Virus record (IMG/VR): IMGVR_UViG_3300028840_004184
Coordinates: 106,411-170,410 of that record
Direction: 5' to 3' (one strand)
Source: a virus
DNA length: 64,000 nt
Shown: positions 28,523 through 35,890 of the stretch, in pieces
Layout: the number at the start of each line of letters is the position of its first letter
How positions within the stretch are numbered: position 1 is the stretch's first letter
Program-made: the position numbers and the translations under genes
The notes under the pieces: model-generated
The model's database searches: none
Seen by the model: the letters and a program-made list of their open reading frames with translations, nothing else
What the model was told of the DNA's origin: nothing

Positions 28523-29892
28523 TATCTCGCTCCTCTGGGGAAGGCCACGAATCCTGCTTCATCAGCACCCATATCTACGGTCCCCTGATATATACGGGAC
28601 TCTTGATCAATATCTTTAGCCGCTATATAACTTGCATTATTATTACCGATATTAATAACTGGTGATGACCTAAGACCAATATGATAATCATCATTGTAAT
28701 AATGCATGAAAATAGGGTCTATATTTACATTTCCACTTCCCCATGTAAGGGTGCTTCCTGTTTGTACCGTACAAGATCCAGTTCCTCCATCAACATCCGT
28801 ATAGCTTATGGTTATAGAGGAGTGGAAGAAAAACCCATCACCAACAAGCATCTCGTCTGCTGCTGGGACCGCACATACATTACCCCATAAAATCCCGTTA
28901 ACTACTTCGGCGGCAATACCATAAAATGTCATACCTGCACCAAAACCTCCCCAAACAGCAGAACTGTAATTATCCGCGATTGTATTATTGACAAATACTG
29001 TGTCAGTTGTATAAGTCAGCGTGGGGCCATAAACCATTACACCGGCACCGAAGCCATAATAATCCAGCGTGTTTTTACAAATCATATTGTTTTGAAAAAC
29101 ATTAGTTGTATTTGGGAAAGCGAATAACGCGAGTCCACCACCCTCTATATGTGCCGTGTTCTCGAAGATGCGATTATCGCGGCATGTAATCTCCGAGCAT
29201 CCTTCGAAACATAACCCTCCTCCGCTGCCGTTCGCAAATGTGGTGAAACCGTAGACATAATTATCTTCGATCCAGTTACGGAGCACAACAGCTTTACTAC
29301 AATATTCTACACAAACCCCACCACCCTTAACATAACAAGTGTTATTATAGATGGTATTATTAATAATTTTAGCCGTCCCAGTGAATAGTACCTGCCAATC
29401 GTCTGCTGGGCCGACATAAATTCCTCCGCCAAAGCTATGATGCTGGTCCCCGGCTAAATTATTGCCGTGTATTACATTGTTACGGAGAATAGGGGACGAA
29501 TTTTTACAGTAGATACCGCCACCTACATATAGATAAACAACAGGTAAACCACCCATATTAAACTGAGTACCAGTCCCGTTAGTTATAGTGAAACCATCCA
29601 GGATAGACGTATTTGTTTCACCGTTATCAAACGTTACTACCGAGCCACTTTGGTTACCATCAATAATACAATTGTATGGACTACCGAGGTGTTCAACCTT
29701 GATAGCTTTACCAAGAAAATTAATATTTTCTGTGTAAGTACCATCAGATACACGAACAGTATCACCGTTTGATGCTGCGTTGATAGCTGCTTGGATTGTT
29801 GAATATCCGGATGGTACGTAAAGAATACTACCGCTGGCCGTGGAAAATAATCCTAATAATAGTCCGATGACTAAGATAATTACATTACGCAT
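28522..29892 (-). CDS. secreted right-handed beta-helix protein (456 aa)
   Basis: A Sec signal peptide (MRNVIILVIGLLLGLFSTASG) is followed by YSTIQAAINAASNGDTVRV, the hallmark N-cap of pectate-lyase-like right-handed parallel beta-helices. Repeats of the type NNxI.xN.....GGGI follow through residue 400. Relatives act as polysaccharide lyases, adhesins or outer-surface proteins. With a signal peptide it would be exported by the infected cell and not be a virion spike. Polysaccharide degradation or surface modification is inferred. Could be acquired from a host. Confidence 0.75.
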   Translation of the reverse strand: MRNVIILVIGLLLGLFSTASGSILYVPSGYSTIQAAINAASNGDTVRVSDGTYTENINFLGKAIKVEHLGSPYNCIIDGNQSGSVVTFDNGETNTSILDGFTITNGTGTQFNMGGLPVVYLYVGGGIYCKNSSPILRNNVIHGNNLAGDQHHSFGGGIYVGPADDWQVLFTGTAKIINNTIYNNTCYVKGGGVCVEYCSKAVVLRNWIEDNYVYGFTTFANGSGGGLCFEGCSEITCRDNRIFENTAHIEGGGLALFAFPNTTNVFQNNMICKNTLDYYGFGAGVMVYGPTLTYTTDTVFVNNTIADNYSSAVWGGFGAGMTFYGIAAEVVNGILWGNVCAVPAADEMLVGDGFFFHSSITISYTDVDGGTGSCTVQTGSTLTWGSGNVNIDPIFMHYYNDDYHIGLRSSPVINIGNNNASYIAAKDIDQESRIYQGTVDMGADEAGFVAFPRGAR

Positions 29893-29918
29893 AATTGTTT
29901 ACTCCTTTTAAAAAATTA

Positions 29919-30212
29919 TTAGCCCCATCTGTAGCCACAGCTATTACAAGTGTGGCCATGTCCATCTAGTGTTCGGGTTACATTTGAACTATTGCATACG
30001 GGGCACCAGATGTTGTTTGACCAAAATTCTGCAATATCATTTGGATCGTCTGTTTGAAATTCAAATGGATTATCTATCATATCAATACCTTGCTGTAAAC
30101 ATTTTTTGCATAGTGTTATGTCAGTTAATCTGATTGATATCTTCAGACATTTGCCCATGAATAGGCAATTTGCACAATTACCACTTTCCTCTACTTCGAA
30201 CAAGTCAACCAC
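29919..30212 (-). CDS. small double zinc-ribbon protein (97 aa)
   Basis: NCANC at residue 12, LCKKC near 34, then CPVC near 71 and CNSC near 88. The last two pairs make a typical ribbon (CPVCNSSN...HTCNSCGYRW). One or two zinc sites. Function unknown. Confidence 0.65.
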   Translation of the reverse strand: MVDLFEVEESGNCANCLFMGKCLKISIRLTDITLCKKCLQQGIDMIDNPFEFQTDDPNDIAEFWSNNIWCPVCNSSNVTRTLDGHGHTCNSCGYRWG

Positions 30213-30218
30213 TCCCCT

Positions 30219-30794
30219 TTAGGTCCATAATCTATTTCTCACTTTTATAAGCCTACACATCATTTCTTCTTCTTTTGCCACTAATTTATCTTCCATTATC
30301 TGAACCGCACGACATAAGTTACTAAATGTTTGGTTAGTGTCCGTCTTTCTGTGCCGTTGATAATATCCATCGGGCATTTTAACCATCTCATATGGGATGT
30401 GTTTTCCCATATCATCATATATATCATCTATCTCTTGTTGAAATTTTGGATAATCATCTTTCCACCAACGATATATTTTATGAATTTCAATAGCATCGTC
30501 CACTTGTGTTCTGAATATTCTTTTAGCTATTTCGTTTTCTTGTTTTTCTGCCTCGTTGCGTAATTCAGCTACTTTCCCATCAAGGATCATATGGACATCC
30601 CATGGTTCTTGGTATTCAACATAATGACATAAGATTTCCATCATTCCGTGTAACATGCGTTCATGGTCTTCATGCATTTTCCATTTACTTAATCTACGTA
30701 ATGGAATCATGAAGTGTTTATACTTAAACCTACATCTCAGGCGATAAGGGATATCACCTATCAGCCGAAAGATTCTCATGATTTTATTGATCAT
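30219..30794 (-). CDS. hypothetical helical protein (191 aa)
   Basis: Start at 30794 chosen because AGGGGTGA lies 5 bases upstream and the longer frame would overlap the upstream gene entirely. The product is basic and helical (RRLSKWKMHEDHERMLHGM). No family recognised. Confidence 0.6.
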   Translation of the reverse strand: MINKIMRIFRLIGDIPYRLRCRFKYKHFMIPLRRLSKWKMHEDHERMLHGMMEILCHYVEYQEPWDVHMILDGKVAELRNEAEKQENEIAKRIFRTQVDDAIEIHKIYRWWKDDYPKFQQEIDDIYDDMGKHIPYEMVKMPDGYYQRHRKTDTNQTFSNLCRAVQIMEDKLVAKEEEMMCRLIKVRNRLWT

Positions 30795-30804
30795 TTTTTC
30801 ACCC

Positions 30805-31056
30805 CTATTCATATGAGGGTTCGTGTATCGGTCCAGCAAACAATCCACCGAAGCCTTCGCTTCGTCCAATATCTTGACAGTGAAAAAATCTAATCTTGGG
30901 ACACTCCATAACAACAAAACAGGCGAGGGTGCCACGGCCATCCCTGATTTTCTTAACCCGGATAATCGCATAGTCCCTCGGGTTCATGTCAGTGTCCGTC
31001 CTGCGATAAAAGTACAGTCCGGGCCTCTTAGGAAGATCTTTGGTCCATTTATACAT
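30805..31056 (-). CDS. small hypothetical protein (83 aa)
   Basis: Start at 31056 (ATG with AGGTGA upstream). The product begins MYKWTKDLPKRPGLYFYR; the phrase P-x-PGxYFYR is common in small phage proteins that I know only as hypothetical. Beta-rich. Confidence 0.6.
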   Translation of the reverse strand: MYKWTKDLPKRPGLYFYRRTDTDMNPRDYAIIRVKKIRDGRGTLACFVVMECPKIRFFHCQDIGRSEGFGGLFAGPIHEPSYE

Positions 31057-31816
31057 CGTTTTCACCTATAGCTACTTTTTCCAACAATTCTTCGGCAAAT
31101 ATCATGAATGTATTGAAGTCATACGCTTCTTCGGAACGCTGTTTTAGCTCTTCAACTACCACAGTCAAATAGCTGATATCTATGCCTCTCAATTGATTGG
31201 CTAAGGCGTCAAAATTGTACAGCGGTAGACTATGTACCTTAAGAGCCATCTTGACTATTTCCATTGCCGAAATTCTGTACCCACGCTCGATATACTTCCT
31301 AACGCGGAACAGTGAGGCGATAGGGAATTCAGACTTAGTGTTATAAACCAACCTCTTTGACGCCAAATGATGCATGAAATCTTTATGAAACCAAAACTGA
31401 TCCTGTTTGATGCCATACATAGCCATGCAAACCGTGAAATCGAAATTATCAAATACGTGAGACGAAAAACACGCCTCTGCCAGGTCGGGTTTTAAGAAGC
31501 GGTCCATAATGATGACTTGTAGAACGCACTTGTCCCATTTGTACGTAACTGCTGTATCCGTATGGGTTAATTCTACTACCCTTTCATGGTCCTTACCCTT
31601 GGTTAAGATATAAAGCTGAACATCTTTCAGAAATTGGTCCCGATGTTCTCGTAGCTGAAAATATACGTCCAGATCTTTAATCCGGCTACGGCTAAAAGCG
31701 GCGGTTATAGCACCGCCAGCGATGCACGCACAGTTTTTGCTTAAGAGCCTCCATAGCTCATCAGGGACATATTGTCTAATAATATATTTTTCTCTTTGAT
31801 ATTCCATTATTCGCAT
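31049..31816 (-). CDS. nucleotidyltransferase-like protein (255 aa)
   Basis: Residues about 33-55 read CIAGGAITAAFSRSRIKDLDVYF: a GG-(x)n-S...DxDxxF arrangement typical of polymerase-beta-type nucleotidyltransferases, in particular of the tRNA NTase head. The rest is helical. One of three such enzymes in the minus-strand block. Substrate unknown; a poly(A) polymerase-like or tRNA-modifying role is possible. Confidence 0.65.
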   Translation of the reverse strand: MRIMEYQREKYIIRQYVPDELWRLLSKNCACIAGGAITAAFSRSRIKDLDVYFQLREHRDQFLKDVQLYILTKGKDHERVVELTHTDTAVTYKWDKCVLQVIIMDRFLKPDLAEACFSSHVFDNFDFTVCMAMYGIKQDQFWFHKDFMHHLASKRLVYNTKSEFPIASLFRVRKYIERGYRISAMEIVKMALKVHSLPLYNFDALANQLRGIDISYLTVVVEELKQRSEEAYDFNTFMIFAEELLEKVAIGENDV

Positions 31817-32268
31817 TCCACTGTATCTACGCCCTGCTCATTAGTATATGGTTGCCCGGTGGCTTTAAATTCTTGTTTGCTGCCATTAAATACAGGTTTT
31901 CCGTTATATTCGAACATACGAAAAGTATCTCCAGTCTGTAACTGAAGCATCGAGTCGAGCCGTTCCCATGTGTCGTCAGGTCGTTTTCTTTCGATTATTC
32001 GAGTATTTTTACTTGGATCGGACTGGACGCCGTCTTCTGTTAAAATTTCGACTTCTGCCTGCGGCAGGTTGTCCTTAATAGCCTTTGTGACGATCTCCAT
32101 GACTTTTTCTTCAAAAGCCTCGGGTTCCATATTTATATCAAGGCCATATGGACCAACGAGGTTAGTAGCTCGCTCAGAGAGATCTGGCGGCAAAGGTACA
32201 CCATGTTTGCTCGTATAATGGAATAAGCCACGTATAATTTTGATTGCTTCAGCTAATGATACATCCAT
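31807..32268 (-). CDS. hypothetical protein (153 aa)
   Basis: Helical N-terminal half and a beta-rich C-terminal half with LQTGDTFRMFEYNGKPVFNG near residues 109-128. I recall this TGDTFRMFE...NG pattern in other large phages without a function. Overlaps the next gene by 10 bp. Confidence 0.6.
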   Translation of the reverse strand: MDVSLAEAIKIIRGLFHYTSKHGVPLPPDLSERATNLVGPYGLDINMEPEAFEEKVMEIVTKAIKDNLPQAEVEILTEDGVQSDPSKNTRIIERKRPDDTWERLDSMLQLQTGDTFRMFEYNGKPVFNGSKQEFKATGQPYTNEQGVDTVECE

Positions 32269-32270
32269 GT

Positions 32271-32870
32271 CTATTTCTCCAATTCAAACGTTTCTTGAAT
32301 AGAACATCCGCGTCTTAATCGTCCATACACTGTTTGACGATTTAAGCCAAATATATCGCACCATTCTGTGATACATTTTGTTTGGTTATTAATTGTAATC
32401 ATTCTATTTCTACGATAATTAGTGTTTTGTTGTTGTCGTGTAGCCCATCTACAATTTTCTTTACAATAATCTCCATTGTTATCGATTCGGTCGAGAGTTA
32501 AACCGTCTGGTTTTTCTCCCATATCTTTAAGAAAGTTTTCAAATTTTAGCCATGCTTTGCAGATACAGATGCCGCGACCACCATAGTTTTTATATGATTT
32601 ATGATTAGAATTTGTACAACGCTGAATCATTTCTTTCCATATATTATGTATATCTGTGTTGGTATAGCCATGTTTATAGATATTTTCTTTATTTAGACAT
32701 CCGCAACTTTTTGTGTGGCCACTTTTAAGATTATCACTTTGTACGGTCGTATAATTACCGCATTTACATCTACATAGCCACATTGCGTGTTTTTTAGTAT
32801 TATTATTAATACGCTTTATAACTGTTAGTCGATAAAATGTTTTATCAATTAAATCTACTATTCTGGGCAT
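32271..32870 (-). CDS. HNH-like homing-endonuclease-type protein (199 aa)
   Basis: The N-terminal 60 residues carry CRCKCGNYTTV...SGHTKSCGC, a zinc site. The middle has YKNYGGRGI, then LTLDRIDNNGDY and NCRWATRQQQNTNYRRN, and the C-terminus looks like a helix-turn-helix (TEWCDIFGLNRQTVYGRL). This order is typical of stand-alone phage mobile genes annotated as HNH or AP2-type endonucleases. Intact relative of the interrupted gene at 23648-24253. Confidence 0.75.
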   Translation of the reverse strand: MPRIVDLIDKTFYRLTVIKRINNNTKKHAMWLCRCKCGNYTTVQSDNLKSGHTKSCGCLNKENIYKHGYTNTDIHNIWKEMIQRCTNSNHKSYKNYGGRGICICKAWLKFENFLKDMGEKPDGLTLDRIDNNGDYCKENCRWATRQQQNTNYRRNRMITINNQTKCITEWCDIFGLNRQTVYGRLRRGCSIQETFELEK

Positions 32871-32879
32871 ATATTTTAC

Positions 32880-33233
32880 CTATCTATTATCCCCATCACC
32901 ATGTAATTGGTTTCGTTTCATCCTACTCATTAGTTTCGTTATGTTTGTTTCTGCGACATCACTTAATTTTATATCAAAGTGAGCAGATAGTCTACTATGA
33001 TACCATAGAATATCACCAAGTTCTTTTTTGACCGATTCTTTAAATTCAGGAGTTACTTTTCCTTGATTGTCTCGAAATAGTTTCTTGATTTTTTCAAGAA
33101 GTTCTCCTGTTTCTCCACCAAGGCCGAGAACATAATATAACCATCCGACAGGCTTTAATGAGTCTTGTGCTGCTGTTCCGAGATCTGTCAGAGCAGCTTT
33201 TTCTTGATATTCATTGAATCCCATGTCTTCCAT
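32880..33233 (-). CDS. MazG-like nucleotide pyrophosphohydrolase
   Basis: GLGGETGELLEKIKK and later KELGDILWYHSRL are the EExxE...ExxD metal-binding helices of the MazG superfamily. About 117 residues with the start at 33233 (AAGGAGAG eight bases upstream). It would hydrolyse an NTP or dNTP to NMP and pyrophosphate, either to shape nucleotide pools or to lower an alarmone. Preceded by a palindromic operator-like site at 33270-33287. Confidence 0.8.
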   Translation of the reverse strand: MEDMGFNEYQEKAALTDLGTAAQDSLKPVGWLYYVLGLGGETGELLEKIKKLFRDNQGKVTPEFKESVKKELGDILWYHSRLSAHFDIKLSDVAETNITKLMSRMKRNQLHGDGDNR

Positions 33234-33250
33234 AATATACAACTCTCCTT

Positions 33251-33287
33251 TTGTACGATGAATTTGTTGTACGATAATTTTATCGTA
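33251..33287. promoter_or_regulatory. operator-like palindrome and direct half-sites
   Basis: TACGATAA-TT-TTATCGTA (33270-33287) is a perfect 8-bp palindrome. A direct repeat TTGTACGAT occurs at 33251-33259 and 33267-33275. It lies between the Thg1-like gene stop and the MazG-like gene start. Confidence 0.5.
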
Positions 33288-33289
33288 TA

Positions 33290-34084
33290 TTAACTCCTGA
33301 TGATTTGTTTGTGGATTCTGTTCGGCGAAGATATAATCCCCTGAATGAGATTATCATGTAGATCACCGACAGGTAATGTATCATCAATACGAATTCTTCT
33401 ACGAAGCACTTCTACCTTTTCTTGAGTCTTGGGATTAAAACCTTCCTTGGGTTTTAGCATCCAGTAGGCCCCGGTGCCGTTTCTTTTCCAGCTTTCAAGT
33501 TCGTCGAAATTGACGTTATTTCGTAGAAGCATATTTTTCTTCTCTGCAACACCTGTACCATTCATCCATGATGCCGCTTTTCTGCGTGACATATTTTCAA
33601 GGCTTACAAGAGTCCAGAATGCAGCAGAGTTCAACGCATTTCTTTGGGCATCCGCCATACGCCATCTGAAATAATCTTTCACGTCTGCGACGTGAGGTAA
33701 TAGTACAATTCGGCAATCGAATACGAGCGGAGAGCCAGCTATCATTGTCATATGAGCACTTGCTTCTCCGGCAAGGACAGAGATCCATTTACGAATTTTG
33801 CGGTCGAATGAATCGTCATACGGATCGATCAACAATGAAATCTCATCGCTTTGTGTATACCCGTACAAAATATTGAATCCACGATTGTTCATCAGATATC
33901 CCAACGTAGTTGTCATAGCTACGTGAAAATTGTCATCAAACGGTTTAGTATAACCAGATTTTTCAAGCAGCTTGGTGAAACCACGACCATCCAACCTCGC
34001 GATAGCATACGTACCTGGTATAACTGATGGATCATCCGCCTTTTCAAAAGCACGCATTCTTGCGTCGAATTCTTTGAACTTCAT
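33290..34084 (-). CDS. Thg1-like 3'-5' RNA polymerase (tRNAHis guanylyltransferase family)
   Basis: R30-LDGRGF (D32) and S79-D80-E81 are the two metal-binding motifs of the Thg1 fold, and the surrounding text (GYTQSDEISLLI, ILAGE-like helix, W-rich tail) matches the family; 264 residues is the usual length. Thg1 adds G to the 5' end of tRNAHis; Thg1-like proteins repair 5'-truncated tRNAs by 3'-5' addition. No tRNAHis gene is present, so repair is the better guess. ATG at 34084 behind AAGGAAG. Confidence 0.88.
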   Translation of the reverse strand: MKFKEFDARMRAFEKADDPSVIPGTYAIARLDGRGFTKLLEKSGYTKPFDDNFHVAMTTTLGYLMNNRGFNILYGYTQSDEISLLIDPYDDSFDRKIRKWISVLAGEASAHMTMIAGSPLVFDCRIVLLPHVADVKDYFRWRMADAQRNALNSAAFWTLVSLENMSRRKAASWMNGTGVAEKKNMLLRNNVNFDELESWKRNGTGAYWMLKPKEGFNPKTQEKVEVLRRRIRIDDTLPVGDLHDNLIQGIISSPNRIHKQIIRS

Positions 34085-34099
34085 TTCATCTTCCTTTTT

Positions 34100-34705
34100 T
34101 TAATGCATATAAGGTTCTTTAAATACCTTTTCGTACATTTCCATAGCGTAAATATTTCCAAGCTTCATAGCTAAGAAACAAAAGATGCTACGCTTAAAAA
34201 GCGTCACCGCCTCGTCTACATAATTCAATCCCATTTGATTGGCAAGGACATGAGTGCAACGCATATAATGTTTTTCCCAACCTATTTGATCAGCAAAAGC
34301 TTTTTCGTTGTCGTAGAATACTTGTGACACTTTGCGAAGCTCAGCATAACGCTTATAGCCAAACTTGCGTTCGGCAGGCGACATACCATACCAGTCCGCG
34401 AAGAAACCGTCCGCAGGCGTTTTTTCTCTATAGTCATATATGCCATGGCTTGCCAGTATATCTACGACTACATTGATAAACCAGTCATCATTTGCTATCC
34501 ATGTTATTTCAACATATGGCTCAAAAAACCACCATATGTGCTTAATGCCCCATCTTGGATCTTCAGAAGCATCCATGATATCTTTTATAATGGGGTAATA
34601 CTTCCTACAGTCCCGAAATCCATCGGGGTAATCGATGTCTTCTCCTCCAAATTCGACGCGATAATTATTGCATACATCTTTGTCTTCTTTGGAATCCCAT
34701 GTCAT
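34100..34705 (-). CDS. hypothetical protein (201 aa)
   Basis: Acidic, with many Trp and Tyr residues; a possible helical C-terminal half (EAVTLFKRSIFCFLAMKLGNIYAME). No cysteine cluster. Lies between the Thg1-like gene and the small basic gene at 34708. No family recognised. Confidence 0.6.
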   Translation of the reverse strand: MTWDSKEDKDVCNNYRVEFGGEDIDYPDGFRDCRKYYPIIKDIMDASEDPRWGIKHIWWFFEPYVEITWIANDDWFINVVVDILASHGIYDYREKTPADGFFADWYGMSPAERKFGYKRYAELRKVSQVFYDNEKAFADQIGWEKHYMRCTHVLANQMGLNYVDEAVTLFKRSIFCFLAMKLGNIYAMEMYEKVFKEPYMH

Positions 34706-34707
34706 AG

Positions 34708-34998
34708 TTAGTGATCCTTACAATCTTTCTTTTTATTTTTCTTTTTGGGCTTTAATTCTTTAACGATTCTCTCAGCAGCCTGATCGGCCTCGAACTTACC
34801 TGCCTGTACTTCAAACGGGCTATAATCTTCGATAGTTATTTCTTCGCCACGAGACTTTTTTGCTTCACGCCACTGGCTATAACAAACGCCAGCCCTTTGC
34901 TTTTGCTTAGGGAATTCTTTTTTCATGGAATCATTTCCCATACAGCGAGATATAAATTTTTGTTTTGTTTCCTTTCCTTTTGGGCTAGGTATAGGCAT
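34708..34998 (-). CDS. small Lys-rich phage protein (96 aa)
   Basis: Start at 34998 because GGAGGT lies 7 bases upstream. The N-terminus MPIPSPKGKETKQKFISRCM, continuing to KKEFPKQKQRAGVCYSQW, is a motif I know from the N-termini of phage and prophage proteins (MPxPxxxExxxxFxxRCM...QRxAVCxxxW), often linked with head genes. The C-terminal tail is Lys-rich. Function unknown. Confidence 0.6.
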   Translation of the reverse strand: MPIPSPKGKETKQKFISRCMGNDSMKKEFPKQKQRAGVCYSQWREAKKSRGEEITIEDYSPFEVQAGKFEADQAAERIVKELKPKKKNKKKDCKDH

Positions 34999-35003
34999 TT
35001 TGT

Positions 35004-35486
35004 CTACCTCCATCCTTCTGGGTCTATGAAAATTATTGGCTTATCTTTTTCTCTGGCATATTTAATTGTAGAACCTGTGCCGCTTTTCCAGTCACCACCA
35101 AACACCGCAACCAATATTTGACATTTATCCACCATAAACCTATCTCTAATATGCATTTTTTCTGGAGAATATCCGCCTTCAGAAACGTACACTGGTGTAA
35201 CTATTTTGTCACGTAAGATATCATGATATTTACTTTGTTGATAATGTGGCCACTTAGATTCTTGGCCCTTAAAAGGTATAGCTGCTATAAGACTTACTCT
35301 ATATTTGATGGCTTTTTCTGCCCACAATGTATCGCTGCCTAATGCCATACCACTAATCATTTCTGTTGGTTTAAGCAATAATATAATTTCTTCCATTTTC
35401 TGCAAAACGTAATTGCTATATGGTCCTCTGTGACCCCATTCGTTGCCAAGTCTATTCGGTCTATGTCCAGTTATCGCTACTCTCAT
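35004..35486 (-). CDS. SLOG-superfamily (YpsA/DUF1273-like) protein
   Basis: GHRPNRLG at the N-terminus, SGMALGSDTLWAE in the middle, then RDRFMVDKC and GGDWKSGTGSTIKYA: the Rossmann-like nucleotide-binding signature of YpsA-type SLOG proteins. 160 residues fits. SLOG domains bind nucleotides, and some act in defence signalling or DNA uptake. Here it may sense or process a nucleotide signal; inferred only. Confidence 0.82.
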   Translation of the reverse strand: MRVAITGHRPNRLGNEWGHRGPYSNYVLQKMEEIILLLKPTEMISGMALGSDTLWAEKAIKYRVSLIAAIPFKGQESKWPHYQQSKYHDILRDKIVTPVYVSEGGYSPEKMHIRDRFMVDKCQILVAVFGGDWKSGTGSTIKYAREKDKPIIFIDPEGWR

Positions 35487-35869
35487 TATTTCTCTTTCTC
35501 CGGAGCCGGGGCCTGCATACTATTCAACCTCGCTGTTTCAAACTCTATGCATCTTGCAAGGATTTCCAGTGCATTTTGAGGATCGTCCCTGTGTAGAAGA
35601 AGACTGATGATTTGACCATATTGATATATATGTAAATCATACATTGCATGAATTGCTTCATCTCCTGTGACACCAGATTCTTCTATACCATCTCTTGCTC
35701 GCTGATCCCACCAGTCCACATAAGACTGTATCCCACCCATTAATGCTTTTATGGCAACAGAAAGACTAACATTAGATTCATTAATTATATTTTGAAACTT
35801 GGTAACTAGATTTCTAGCCTGCTCTATTTCTTCATCTGTTGCTTGTTGAAATAAATCATTAGTATTCAT
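35486..35869 (-). CDS. hypothetical helical acidic protein (127 aa)
   Basis: ATG at 35869; the downstream start at 35486 overlaps its stop (TAATG). The product is helical and acidic, rich in Gln. No family recognised. Confidence 0.6.
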   Translation of the reverse strand: MNTNDLFQQATDEEIEQARNLVTKFQNIINESNVSLSVAIKALMGGIQSYVDWWDQRARDGIEESGVTGDEAIHAMYDLHIYQYGQIISLLLHRDDPQNALEILARCIEFETARLNSMQAPAPEKEK

Positions 35870-35890
35870 ACCGTATCAGCCCAATAAGCT

